From Rhyacichthys aspro (Eukaryota; Chordata; Actinopteri; Gobiiformes; Rhyacichthyidae), in assembly GCA_036850595.1 (NCBI GenBank), contig CM072154.1, positions 11,105,330-11,169,329 of the forward strand: a stretch of DNA of 64,000 nt. The letters run 5' to 3'. Both the position numbers and the translations under genes were made by a program. The notes beneath the pieces were generated by a model, which worked only from the letters and a program-made list of their open reading frames with translations, made no database searches and was not told where the DNA came from. Of this stretch, positions 37,201 to 48,776 are shown piece by piece (the first letter of the stretch is position 1; each line of letters starts with the position of its first letter).

Positions 37201-38719
37201 TAAAAAAACTCGGGTTCCCATCACATGCTCGCACTTATACCGGCGTCAGACTTTTCATATCAGCTCCTTTTGTTTCCACCACGTCGAATTGCATACCGCT
37301 GCTTGGCTTTGCTTGAGGTCTCCGTTGCTACCAGGTAATGGACAAACTGAAAGTCGTCCAGCTTTGTTATCAGGAGGCAAGTGCAAAGGCTCAGCCCATA
37401 TCACTTACACTAATATGAGTGAGCAGGTAATTAATCCTAGTACAATGCCATTAGGACCTGTAAGTATGGTGCAAAGTTAAAAAAAAAGTGCTCCTCAATG
37501 TGCCTTAAAACTACACACAACATTTGAATATTTTGAGGTGATTTCACTTCACAATCTTGAGGGGTTAAACATTTACCAAAGAGGTCAGGGGTGAGAGTCC
37601 TTTGCTGCCTTGGCATGCAGAGTATACAGACCTATCGACACTGGACAATGTCAAACCGACAACCTCCAGGACAGCCACACACCTCTGCTAATGCCAAAAT
37701 AAAACTGTAACCTCTGAGATTTAACAGAAATATGAAACGGTGGAATAGAGTTGAAGAATTTAGCCTACATTCCTTTTGCTAACATTTTCATGCATACTTT
37801 TAGTGGCATAATATTATGTAAATTACTATTCATCTGTTAGAAAATGTACATAATCTACCTCAAGGTTGTGTGTCCATTGGTTGTAAGAGCACTTTACTTT
37901 ACTGTACATAGTTGTCCTGTAATATGATTCTAAAGTTGCACTGACAATAAACAGCAAGGGACTGTTGTATGAAATATTCATGCAGTTATTGTTATGCTTT
38001 AGCTCGTAACAGGTGTCTTATTGGTGTAATTACTGCTGAGGCACTCGGGGTAAGAATGTGTGACTTTTGAATATTTATTTTATCTAGATCTACATAGGCA
38101 TAAACACCACTTAAACCACTTTGTTTGTACAAGAATGAGACCTATTAAACTGGAGTGGGATTCAAAGTCTGTGGCTGGATCTTGTCCAAATGAGCTGCAG
38201 AGACAGATGTTACAAATTCTCATCTGTTTGGTCCGGTCTCAGACTTGATTTGGACACTGTTTCAGATAATCTTACATAAACACATTGGTAGTTGTAGTCT
38301 ATGACATGAGTTCAGCTGCCACATCCCGCACAGGTAAGGTCTATGACGTAGTCCGAGCCTCCTGACTCACCTGGGGCGCCTCAAATGACTCAAGAAACAA
38401 AGAATGTCGGATCTTTTAGTCCACCACACACTTTGAATCGTTGTACATATAAATAAATCAGAAAAATGAGAAAGATATGAGCTCCAGGGATAAGTTAATC
38501 TATAAATGGACAGGTGAATGTACTGCGCTGGGAATGGAGCAAGTTCATTTGGAGTGTACTACGGCACGGTGCTAACTAAAACATTCCAAATAACGATTAA
38601 ATATGTTCACAAACTATAAATAAAACCACTTTCTCCGATGTGAACTCAGAAAAATGAATGTGACACAAGTTACTCACCGAGCGGGTCGACCTTCGCTTTT
38701 TAGAGCCTCGCAGAAACAT
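25254..38719 (-). CDS. prickle3: Prickle planar cell polarity protein 3
   Basis: Cytoplasmic adaptor of the Wnt/planar cell polarity core complex, binding Dishevelled and Vangl. Eleven exons on the minus strand: 38719-38678, 34291-34209, 29203-29020, 28821-28708, 28442-28305, 28021-27818, 27243-27057, 26965-26627, 26546-26250, 26169-25816, 25708-25254; 798 residues. N-terminal MFLRGSKKRRSTRS plus a Cys-rich block (CMRCGDQCPGF, KICVHCKC) are PRICKLE3 marks absent from PRICKLE1/2. The PET domain covers roughly residues 75-185 (DDDSGCASEEYSWVPPG, VNSPGERNRIKQLL). Three LIM domains follow (about 188-376), beginning CGRQISGGDIAVFASRAGPG. The C terminus has DSEEEGFFLGQPIPLPP and ends CAIS, a prenylation CaaX box. 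The first two introns (4.4 and 5.0 kb) hold most of the gene's length and some repeats. plp2 is next door, as in human Xp11.23. Confidence 0.95.
27695..27745. repeat. 23-bp hairpin in prickle3 intron 6
   Basis: Arms 27,695-27,717 and 27,723-27,745 are reverse complements with one mismatch and a 5-nt loop. The hairpin starts about 70 bases into the intron after the donor of the first-LIM exon. The loop is too small for an ordinary microRNA precursor. It could be a minimal MITE or a replication-slippage product. Confidence 0.7.
30768..30842 (+). mobile_element. 3' end of a fish tRNA-derived SINE
   Basis: In prickle3 intron 2. The sequence carries the tail seen in many fish SINEs: CACCTCACTCCCAGG, CTGGGATAGGCTCAAGC, CAGTGCGACCC, then AAAGGATA and a GAAAATGAAT end. 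Only the tail is present; the tRNA-like head is missing. Confidence 0.6.
36008..36306 (+). mobile_element. tRNA-derived fish SINE, degenerate full-length copy
   Basis: In prickle3 intron 1. The head is GCGGCACAGTGGCAAAGTGG followed by TTAGCAC (A-box region), CCTCACAGCAAAAAGGTCC and a weak B box (GAGTTAGACT). The body contains TTTCTGTGTG and TTCTTCCCATGC, and the tail AATAAATTTCCCCAC. This is the common fish SINE with a tRNA-like head. An extra fragment with tRNA D-arm character (minus strand, near 35,940-35,965) lies just before it. Confidence 0.7.
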
Positions 38720-40609
38720 GGCGTTGTTTTGTTCGTAAAAAGTAAAGTTAGTGAAATAAAAGAAGAAAAAAAACCAGAGTGAGGACAGAGTCTTGAAGTG
38801 TTATAAACTCCTACATGCCGAGCCCGGACTCCTCGTTTGGCTCAGGCTAACTCCGGTGTTCACCGTGGATCATGTGAAAACAAGTCAGAGCTACTCCACA
38901 CACTACTTCCGGTTAGGCTCTGAAAGTAAACACCTCCAAGTGACATTTGTGAGCTCACAAGTTAAAACAGCCCTGGCACGTTGTTGTAAATCCTCTGGTC
39001 ACTTTCTTTCTGCTACGAGAGAGTTTTAATCCAGTTAAACAATGGTGGCTAAACCAACAATGTTTAAGCTTTTAATTCTTTTACAGTCACGTTTCTTACA
39101 TCACCTGAGCAGCTTGACAGATCTGTACTGACTCATACCTGCGGCTCATGGAGACAAAGTTTGGCCTAAACTTCTCCAAGGCTACAAGGAAGTGATCACT
39201 GCTTCAGTAGGTACTTCTTTTTCCAGCTGATAGCCTATTGTTTTGCTTTGTTTTTATGCGTGATAACATAACATAAAAATAACAACATAGTTTGCACATA
39301 AAACCAAAAGGTAGGGCTTATTACTATAGGCTTTAGGTTTTACCATTGACATTATAGTGCAGGTCTCCTAGCAAATAAAATTGTAGCACAAGAGAATTGG
39401 ATTTGTATAAATGCAAAATAATCTCAAAATAGAAAGACTTTTTAGATGAGATTCCCTGTAAGCATCAACGGATCAGGAAAACTCAATGGGGATTGTGTAA
39501 AACACAATACAAGTCGTAATTATATCAAGGCAGCTTTGAGATAGGAGCATGCAACACCTCAGCTGTAAACTGGGAAACCAGTTTTTAGTTGTTTTTAAGA
39601 CTATTTGCTGCCATCTAGTGGACTACAACGAGCAATAAAATATAGTAGCCTGCATTCATGCACATTTTTAAATCAGATTAGAGAACAAAAGTAACACATT
39701 TGCATTAATAATGGCTTTTATTTTCCAAAGCACCACTGCATTAAACGATTATGTTACAAACTGCAAATATTTGTACAACTGTTAGAAAAAGAGGACCTTT
39801 TGGTCACAATTAACAGTCAACTGAAGCCATTGATGTACAAATGTTTGTCCTTCATCTGTCTGAATAAAAAAGGGAAATGTTTAGTAGTAGTAAAAAAATA
39901 AAAGCTTGAAAAAATAACAAAAGTGGACAACAATAAAAGTCCTTGTCTCTGGAAGCATTGTAAGACACAAAGTCTGAATAAAAATCAGAACAACTCAAAC
40001 AGATGAAACACACAAGTTTGCCCAGGATGACACAGGACCTTATCACTTACTGCCAATAAGGACACATTTCTTAAAAAGTGTGAAGCCACAAAGAAATTCA
40101 TGAAGTCAGAGTTTAAAAACATTTGTTTAGGTGAAAGACTAAACCAGACATTAATTAAGGAACAGAAAAATAACAACACTTATTACAATTAAAATGTTAA
40201 AAAGCATCAGTTTATCAGCTAGTTATCTGTGAAGTCCATGTGACACAGGTACTACTTACTACAGCAGACTGCCACTAAAGCTCATACTGACTGTTATTAC
40301 AGTACCCATTTCAAATTCATAACAAAACAGATCATCAGTGGTACATGGAGGTTTATAAAGGTTTGTGAGAATGTGTCCTCACATTAGACATTATTTTGTC
40401 TGCCATACAGGCACAGATTTACAGCACCACAGTCAATGCACTATTAGATCATACTCCTTTGATGCAATGGCTTTAAGTTATCTCTAAACTGTGACCTGTA
40501 CATTATACTGTCCATCATCTTTTCTGCTCCAATTCATGATACTACTACAAAAGCATCCCTTTTGTTCTTCTTCTGCATACCCCACAACAGAGCATATATC
40601 CAGGAGAGT
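38720..40609. other. prickle3 promoter side and plp2 3' UTR
   Basis: 38,720-38,950 should hold the prickle3 5' UTR and promoter. The plp2 3' UTR probably runs from 40,609 down to a minus-strand AATAAA near 39,717-39,722, about 0.9 kb. A CTCF-like motif at 39,607-39,621 is listed separately. No coding exon seen. Confidence 0.5.
39607..39621 (-). promoter_or_regulatory. CTCF-like motif between prickle3 and plp2
   Basis: Minus strand reads CCACTAGATGGCAGC, fitting every position of the core CCASYAGRKGGCRS. It lies just beyond the proposed plp2 poly(A) site, a plausible insulator position. Motif match only. Confidence 0.45.
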
Positions 40610-43600
40610 TTAAACTCTGTCATCTGCAAAGCAACAAGGCAAGACTTTTGTAACTAAAACATGTTCATATGTAATATGTATAGAAAGTGTGATCAAACAC
40701 AATGATGCTCTCACCAGTAGAAGCTGCTGTGTGCTGTCTCGTGCTCTTGATTTGCAAGTAAATGGTGTAGGTATCATAGGCAAACAGAAGGCCAGCAATC
40801 AGACCAAATACCTAGAAAACAGCACATATTTTAGTGTTGTTTATTTACATTTTGCAGAAGAAATAACATTTGAAAATTGTCGGAAGTGACTCAACAAACA
40901 CTCTGATATGAATAGACTGAGCGTCCAGCAGCCAAAGTGCATAATTAGAGGTAATTCAGATGACCAATTACCTCGAATTATGCACTTTGTCTTTGTTTTC
41001 CCATCTATACCTAACTCAGCGGCACAGAAGTCGCAGATTGAAAAACAATAAAACAAGTTTTTACTGAATGCCTCATGCATATTTTATTGTAACAGAAATA
41101 ATTCCTCAGAAATATTTTAGTTTTAGTGAAAACTACAAAAGTGTTCAAAGTACATCACGTAAAAAAGCTTTTTGGACAAATGACCACTGTTATTCAAGAC
41201 ATGTCATACAAGAAGGAATCATGAAAGACAATTCATGACTCAATAGTAAATGTCTTCTAAAACTTTTAACATTTAGCAAAGGCAGGATTTCTGACTATTA
41301 TGAACATGGTTTAAGTCACACTTTAAGTCTCAGGAAGTCTCAGTTTAGTGAGTCACAGAAGTTAAACTAACCCCGCCTGCAATACGAGCGCCATCCCCGG
41401 CTCCTCCTATCACACAAATCAGAGAAGTGATGATGTAGAGGACAGCGCCGATACCAGCACGGAAAAGATCCTGCGGAGAAAAGAGAAGACCAGAATATAC
41501 CATTGTACAACAAGTAAATGTGCAAATGTCTGACACAGTTGTGTGCTTATAGGAAACTCACACTCCAAACCCAGTTGACAACTTGGACCTGCTTGTCCAG
41601 CTCCATCATGAAGATGCCAAAGAAGACCATGGCAAAGATCATCTCACAGATGGCTACAGCAGAGTAGCCACTGTACACAGATGCAGCATAGCAGATGATG
41701 ATAATAAAACTGACGAGCTGAAAATGACAAGAAAAGGACAGAGAAATAAGAACTTCTGACATCAGCATCATGTGTGTTGTTTAACCTGAACATACACAAC
41801 GATATGGAAGTCCCAGAATACTTCAGGGCTTTGACACAAAACTAGCAGAAACCCTTGAAATTCCTCCCTTTCGTGTTAGTTTGCAGGTCACCTTGAATAA
41901 AATGATAAAAGGGTTTGTATATTGGCTACATGTTGCCTTTGAGACAACAAAAGCTCTAAGTTCTGAGTAACACAAAATGATCTGTGTCCACTCACTCCAC
42001 ACTCTATCACTCCAGAGTAAAAGCAGCTCTGTTTGTCACTGTCTACTTTTCACTTACATTTGTTTCTCCATGACCATATTTTTCCATATGAGGGAAAAAA
42101 CTAAGCATGCATTCCCCTCAGTTCACTTTTCTGAAATGTTGCCAGTGTGGAGAAAAAAAAAATGCAGCCCACAGTTCAGTACTTACAGAAATACTATCAG
42201 TCATTTTTTCAATACTACTATTGTTGCTGCTGTCAAACTATGTGGGTAGATGCATTCAGTCAACAAAGACATATGACAGCTAAGAAGGAGTGGAAACTGA
42301 CAAGAAGTCACATGAGTCAAATTAAAGATAATGACAACAGGATTACACATCACGCTCCATTTTCAGACAGGAGTGTTTTAACTTAGCAATGAGTGATGTT
42401 TTGTGTATTTTAGTGTATTTTCTCAGATACAGGCCACTTAACAGTAACAACAGTGTCCAATCACCACAGTCTATATGAAATCCACATGATGTAACAGACT
42501 CGACTCCGGCCCTACATCTGTCGAGTCCTCCCCTCCCACTCCTGCACTCACAGCTCTTACACAAACTCACAGCCAGATGCATCAGTAGTTCATGTGTTAC
42601 CGAGACTGGCACAGGCTGCCTCTGTAGCGGGGTGGCCTAGGCCAAAGCCCAACACAAAAGGGGCTCTATTCTGGCTGCACCGAGGGCAGCGGCTACTGAA
42701 GAGCAACACCCACTGCACAAGAGTTCCCCTCAGAACAAGAAAGGCTCTGCGATGTTGACACCTTTATGTTTCGGACACAGCAAAGGATCTGTTTCGCTTG
42801 GAGCCAGACAGGATCTATTCACAATGCTATAATGAGCGCTTCTTTTAAAAGTGACTACAGGGAAATTGTTGTGAATGGTTGGCTATATATAGTCAGCAGC
42901 AACATGAGAGTCAGGAGCTAGTTCATGGTACAAGAACACCCCAAACAGCAACAGTTGCTAAGGAAGTCGTTTATATTTTGGCGGTTTTCAGCACTTTACT
43001 GTGGCTTACTTAGTGTACAGTAACTTTAAAAAGTGGAAAGTTCTTTTCACAGATCTTGCTCGTGATTTGTCGGCTTTCACTCCCATTTTAACAAGCTTCT
43101 CCATCCTAGTGCCACACTTTCCTTTGACCAAAGAAAAGGGACAAAATGGAAATAATCTGGAGCCGCAAGATTCACCTCTCAAGACAGGAAAGTGCATGAC
43201 TCATTCCAACTTATCACCCTGCCTTCACTCTGCCACAAGACAAACAAAGTGCACTAAATGGGTGTGTGTCCTGACAATTACATACAGTTCTGCTTCTTAA
43301 AACATCTTCAAGACCGGTCATGCTTCTGGAGGACAAGTTAGACAAAGGCTAAATATCTATAAATTTGTAGTTTGAGTTTGTTGAGGCATGTGAAAGTTAT
43401 AGTTTGAACACAGTCACGCCAGTTGATTTTCCCTTTTATGGCAATCAGGGTTGTTTAGTGCTGGGAAATTTGATTAGACACATTAGATACGCACTAATGA
43501 TAGTCACCTTCCTGTTTTACTCCCACAGATGTCAGATATACTATCAGATATCCACTATCAAAAGACAAGTCCTTAATGCTATATACTGCTCTGTGTGAAG

Positions 43601-44772
43601 GAGGACAAACAAATCAACAGTGTGTCCAGTGAAGTGTAATGCTGCCTCTGTAAGACACACCAAACAATTCACACATTCTTTGTTAGGGACTAAACTTCAC
43701 ACACAGACTGGAATTTCCATTATCCCTGGAAAAAAAACTTCTTCACTGTGGGAGTACGACTGACCACCAACTTCTGAGAGGCTGCATATAATGAGCCTGT
43801 TGAGTTACAAGAGGGGACAGCCATCTCTGGAACTAAAAGGGAATAATGGTGCGAGCTATTTTGTATTTTAAGGTGCCTATTTATTACTATGCATATATAT
43901 ATGTTTATTTAAAGTGGACAGTGCCGCTTACAGTAAGATTAAGTCCTTCATCTCTTAGAGCATAAAAATGCAAACAAAGTCATCCATGTGTGGCCAAGGA
44001 CAATGTTAAAACAGATCTACCCACACAGGAAGCAGTTATGCCCTGCCGGGAAGTGGTAACTAAACAACATTAATTTCAATTAACTATACTCTTTAGTTTT
44101 TAATTGCTCCATGTATGTAGTTCTTTTTGTCAAAGGCCAATTCATTTTAATCTGACACTAAATCAGATACATAAAGGCTATGTGAACCTCCATGTAACTA
44201 AAACTGTCTATCATAACCTGCAAAATATAGCTCTATACTGGGTGCCACTGTTTACAAAAAGGTATGCATAGTAGATGCCTTATTAGAGTTAACCCAGATG
44301 ACCTATCATTGCCTTTGACGATTAGCATTTGGCTCTTTAGTGCAAAATGGGAAAAAAGTGAAGCACAGGACAGGTTGAAACCTTTAACCTCTGCTCCTGA
44401 CCCCACACACCCCAGACCACATGCCTTTCATTCCCCTTTTTCTTTTCTGTAAACTACATTGATTTAAAAAAGGACTAAACTGTCCCTCAGAAAAAAGACA
44501 GGAATTTTCAAAGTAGCCTAGGTCTACTCCCAGCTCTAGTCTATCAGTTAAAATCAATAAGCCACATAAACACTATGAATTATTACTTGGTTGAAGCAAA
44601 CACATCTAAACAGCTTTATAAACACAGGAGGTAATAACTGTTCAGGTGAATCTTGAGGGTCGCCGTTACTTACTATTTCTGCAGCGAGGATAAAGCCTTT
44701 TTGGGTCTTCACGTAACTTTTCAACTTCTCCAAGCAGTTCGCCCCAGAGCTGTTTGCAGTTGTGTCCGCCAT
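40610..44772 (-). CDS. plp2: Proteolipid protein 2, four-pass MARVEL-type membrane protein
   Basis: Small tetraspan protein with a MARVEL-type domain, found in ER and plasma membranes, reported as ion-channel-like and as a partner of receptors and BCAP31. Five exons on the minus strand: 44772-44674, 41717-41562, 41470-41372, 40811-40715, 40623-40610; 154 residues (human 152). Start MADTTANSSGANCLEKL resembles human MADSERLSAPGCW. Four hydrophobic segments: GFILAAEILVSFIIIICYAA; AVAICEMIFAMVFFGIFMM; LFRAGIGAVLYIITSLICVI; VFGLIAGLLFAYDTY. The DxxxQVQVVNWVWSDLFR loop matches IPFINWPWSDFFR. The last exon holds only DDRV and the stop. Adjacent to prickle3 as in human Xp11.23. Confidence 0.93.
40934..40988. 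repeat. 23-bp near-perfect hairpin in plp2 intron 3
   Basis: Arms start with AAAGTGCATAATT and end AATTATGCACTTT on the other side; they pair over 23 bp with one mismatch around a 9-nt loop (CAGATGACC). It sits 125 bp downstream of one exon boundary in minus-strand order. The stem contains TGCATAATTAG, a homeodomain/POU-like site, so the element may be a paired binding site, a short RNA hairpin or a MITE remnant. Confidence 0.65.
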
Positions 44773-45805
44773 AATGTAACTACTTTCGTATTATTGTAGC
44801 GATAATGTGTTATTTCCCTGTCGCTTAGTAATGCCGAAACGCGTTTGCATTAACAAACTTGTCTTTGAATGCCTCTCTGTAGGTGTTTCCTTTAGTTATG
44901 ACTTCTCTGCGCAGGCGGATGGTAGTTTGATTTCCTTAATTCCGTATGAATCAACTTTCCCGAAGAGCACTCTCGCTGAAAATCCCCGCTGGAGTCAGGT
45001 TAAGACAGCAGTAACTATAAAGCAAGTCAGTTTCTCTGAACGAGAGGGACGAGCCTGAGAGCTGACAGTGGGGCGTTGGCTTTCACTTTTCTCAAGAGGG
45101 GCTGTTGGCACTTTGGCACTACTGAGCACAGCGGCCCTATGCTGCGTTCAGGAGCCGCTCGTAAACTCCACGCCTCATTAAATCCTGTTGCTTATGATGA
45201 CGTACTAGTGTAAAAATAGTCATTTGTTAAAGTTGAGTGGCCTAATGTTGCTTGTGTTTATTCAGTGTTTTGGTAAATGTTGCTATCTGTGTGAAAAGCA
45301 TAACCTTACATAGGAGAATGTCTTTATTATGGAAAATCCATTGTGTTTCCCAGCTTAAACTGCTCACAGATTTTATCTTGTAGAGTCCAATCAGATATGG
45401 AAAATTGTTTAGCGTTTAGAGGATTAAAAACAATTCTCTGGCTTGTAATAGTAGTTTTTCGTGTTCTTTTCGAGTTCCTCTGTTTGGATGACTTTGCTAT
45501 TCTGAATATTTACAATGGCATACAGACAACATTTAAAAAACAACACAGGTTACAGTTAATGATAAAATTAAGCAGCAAAATGCATTTCCAATTAGATATC
45601 AAAGTTTAAACGAAGATCTTGTCCCGACATTGTTAAAATTGTTATACTGTCACGTTTTGTTTCACTGGTTATCTCTATGTTTTTCAGCGTAAAATCTAGG
45701 AATTATCTCGTGTTATTATTAGTTTATTTTAATAATAAAAATACATCCAGGCGCTGAAATAAGTTTCTTTTTTATAAACTTGCTTAGTACAAAGATGCGA
45801 GCTGT
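44773..45805. other. plp2 upstream region
   Basis: Single-copy-looking DNA from the plp2 start to the first palindrome-related sequence. It should contain the plp2 promoter (44,780-45,150). No coding exon or repeat recognised. Confidence 0.5.
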
Positions 45806-46117
45806 GCTGGGAGGTGCTGAGAGTTTTCACTGAAGCAGCTTCTGCCTATTACATGGTAACCCATACATAATTCAGGCCATCTTTCGGGAAATTTCACAGG
45901 CGCTTATGCGCTTGTTTCGTGTGGACACAAACTCAGAGACAGGTTTCAAGTTTGATAAAGGACCTCACAGGTGCTCCATCCTGTTAAGCCCGGGTCAGAA
46001 CAGGGTAGGAGACATTGAACCCCCCTGCTTCTCCCCGGTGAGGAGAGGAGAGTTGGGTACCCAGAGGCGCGCGGTGGGACCCCCACACCGTGCTGCGTAA
46101 AAGCTGACAAACAGCCG
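45806..46117 (+). repeat. Detached partial GC-rich unit with a scrap of the TRIM67 5' flank
   Basis: 45,806-45,845 resembles the sequence just before the TRIM67 fragment at 49,912-49,950 (shared GCTGAG, GTTTTCAC, GAAGCAG). It is followed at about 45,870 by TCTTTCGG and then a copy of the GC-rich unit, aligned with 52,505-52,745, breaking off after AAACAGCCGGGAGGAA. There is no counterpart on the right side of the palindrome. It places GC-rich unit sequence on both sides of the left arm's contents in the same orientation. Confidence 0.75.
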
Positions 46118-46239
46118 GGAGGAAGTTGTGTAAACAAACTATTATGTGGATGAGGGATTTGAACCTACAACCTTCAATGTTTAAACCTGGCTCTTTTACC
46201 TCTACACTATAGTATTTATTCGTAATTCTTGCCTCTGTC

Positions 46240-46465
46240 ATCTGTCTAAGTGTTTGGTAAAAGAAACGTGTTACTTTTAAACTTTCACAGGAAGCATGGA
46301 GAATCCTGGGCTTGATCCTGCGACCCTTACAACCTTAACCTGGTTCCTTTGCCTCTACTCTGTCAGTGCATGTTGAAAAAGGGTTTTTATTTCATCATGG
46401 TGTCTTTGTTCTGGTAAAAACTGATGCATCACTAGAACTACTATATTCATTTTCAAGCAAATGCG
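46240..46465 (+). repeat. Direct repeat inside the left tRNA-like array, copy 1
   Basis: Pairs with 47,640-47,865 at a constant offset of 1,400 bp. Shared landmarks: TGTTTGG at 46,251 and 47,651; GTTGAAAAAGGG at 46,372 and 47,772; CATGGTGTCTTTG and CTGGTAAAAACT after it. Each copy spans two tRNA-like units, so the array grew at least partly by duplicating blocks. Confidence 0.8.
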
Positions 46466-47639
46466 TTATCTACTAAACTGAAGCCAACATGAAGTTCAAA
46501 TTATGATTTTCTTTTAAAATCCAAATATCTGCTGAATAGAGCTGAAAATCGCCAGAAAATGTTTTTGATCTTATAACCTCCTGGATTTAAAGCTGACGTG
46601 TCTCCAACTAAACCACAAACTTAGTGAAGTGTACTCTTTGGTTATAACTTGAAGAACGTGAATAAATGTGAAGAGTTTATAACATAAGAAACCACTGGGG
46701 TTTGAACTCACAACCCTGTGTATCTAAGGTTGGTCCCATATCCTCTGTACTATCGATCACTCACATGTAAAGGCTTTTCAAAATGGACACAGTTGTACAT
46801 TTGAACCACTTGAAGCATCTTTACTTTTATTTGCAAAAATAAGAGGTTTAGGAACAATAACATGAAGTGGGACTTGAACTAAACAAAAACAACAACAACA
46901 ACAAAAAACCTTTAACCTATCGAACCCATTGGAAGTGAATTCAATTTAAGAATAAGATGTTAATGTATATAAAACAGGAATGGTGGTGGGAACTAAAGAA
47001 CATATCGTCAGTCAGAAGTGGGGGCAGGATTAGAAACTACAACCTTCCAAGTGTTAGAGCCCATGACTCATTAGACTTTTAGAGGAAACTGTTTAAGAAG
47101 ATCATTTTGTTTTTATTCTTCTTAATTGTCTGGATTGAAGCTGCAGCAAGCAATATTTAGATTTTTACGTCATTAAAAAAAAAAAAAAAATTAAAAGAAT
47201 CCTTTCATTTTGCGTTTGCGCCCTCCGGCCGTTCTCTTACCCTTCCTGTTCTCCTATTGCACCTCCTGTTGGCCCTTCTGTTGCCCCTCTGCCAGACTAC
47301 TCATTGTCCCCTGCCTTCATTGCCCTTATTTGAAGTACCTCGCCCTGTTCTGCCCTTGCCTTCTGTCCTGTCTCAGCCCAGTCCCATCACATGTGTAGTT
47401 TGCCGTTTATTTGTCACCGGTGTTTGTGTTTGAACGCCCTGTTGCAGGATGTCACCCTCCGCAGGGGACTCCTCTCATACTTGAACTCTCTCTTATGTCT
47501 GGTTCTCCTCCGCAGGAGAACAACACCACCGTGCCAACTCTCTGGTTCGAACCCGGGTTCTCTGATAGACGTCCATCTGTTTTAAGCATATGCCACAGTT
47601 CCAACTGCCCTGACCTCTGTCTTTATCACTGAAAAGCTT

Positions 47640-47865
47640 AAATTTGTAAGTGTTTGGCAAATAAAACAGACTAATTTTGAGTTAGTTTGATTTACAGGGT
47701 GTTTCTGGGCTTGAACCTGCCACCTTTGTGATTCTAATCTGGTTCATTTACCTCTGCTCTATCATGTGCACGTTGAAAAAGGGATTTTATTTTATCATGG
47801 TGTCTTTGTTCTGGTAAAAACTTGTTAAGCGTCACTAGAACTCATAACCTACTCCTTCAAACTGA
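47640..47865 (+). repeat. Direct repeat inside the left tRNA-like array, copy 2
   Basis: Partner of 46,240-46,465 at a 1,400-bp offset. The equivalent of this copy is kept in the right arm (about 61,290-61,500); most of the equivalent of copy 1 is deleted there. Confidence 0.8.
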
Positions 47866-48641
47866 TGGATTTCCTACAAGACACACTCAGACTCTTTAAT
47901 AGTCTAGAATGGTGAATATTAATACAAACCAATGGGATTTGACCTTACAACCTTCTACTTCTTAAGCAGAACCCATTCCAACTTTTTTTGTGCTCTGATT
48001 GGTTATTTAGAGCTTCCTGGTTCTTCCACTGCAACTCGCTTGACTTTTTATTGCTTTAGTTTGGTTTTATCCAGTTTTTTTTACTGACATTTTTCCAAAT
48101 ATGGTCATCCTTTCTTGCTTCAAAACCCTCCATTATTAGTTTATTGGTGAGCCGTCCACTGTTCTCCTACTGTCTGTGCTCGAGATGCTTATTGTTAAAA
48201 GTCTTCTTAAGGTAAAAGCGTTGTAAAAATGTCGGATCACGTGACTGGTCCATCTTCATCTGAGTTTTTAGGGATTGTTTGCGTCACGTCCATCTTCCGT
48301 GTAGCTGGCATGTGTCCTGGCTGCAGAGCATGTTCCCTCTGACTCCTTCTGTAACTGATGTTTGTAGAGCTATAGGACGCCTTTCTGTACAAAACAAAAA
48401 TAGAAGATGGTCTAAATTCAACATAAATGATCCCTGAAAGTCTGTTGAATCAAAATTTCAGTGGATGCATGATTGATCCTAGTTTTAATATAAAAAAATA
48501 GAAAACAGTCAGACACTGATGTAGCTCCTTTAAGGTTAAGCTCAGACAAAATGGGACCAAACGTTCATTGTACATATCTTTATTTCTTGACATATCAAAA
48601 TGCTCACTAAACAAGTTGCTATGTACGTTGCTTGAATTTAT

Positions 48642-48776
48642 TTAAAGGGATAGTTCAGTATTTTGTCATAAAGTGGTTCTCTCTGCTTCTCTAAACTGCG
48701 AAAGCACTGACAAATATAAGGTAATACATAAGCTCCTAATCCGACTTTTTTACAAAATGCTAGACTATCCCTTTAA
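48642..48776. mobile_element. MITE with TTAA ends, left arm
   Basis: A 135-bp element bounded by TTAA on both sides, with inverted ends AGGGATAGTTCAGTATTTTG and the complement of AGGGATAGTCTAGCATTTTG (three mismatches). TTAA target duplication suggests piggyBac-type mobilisation. No coding capacity. Confidence 0.7.

Larger units (their letters stand above)
46140..47995 (-). repeat. Array of decayed tRNA-like units, left arm
   Basis: On the minus strand roughly ten units carry a B-box-like GGTTCAAATCC and, about 30-35 bases upstream, an A-box-like TAGTGTAGAGG, the spacing of tRNA genes. Clear ones: 46,150-46,215, 46,300-46,372, 46,570-46,625 (A box TGGTTTAGTTGG), 46,690-46,755, 47,540-47,605 (antisense of GGTTCGAACC), 47,705-47,775. 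Weaker ones: 46,430-46,490, 46,868-46,930, 47,030-47,090, 47,835-47,880, 47,935-47,990. Many share GAAGGTTGTAGGTTCAA. Acceptor and anticodon stems do not pair well, so these are not working tRNA genes; internal pol III promoter parts survive. All units point the same way. A 400-bp CT-rich block (47,205-47,600) within it is unrecognised. Confidence 0.6.
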
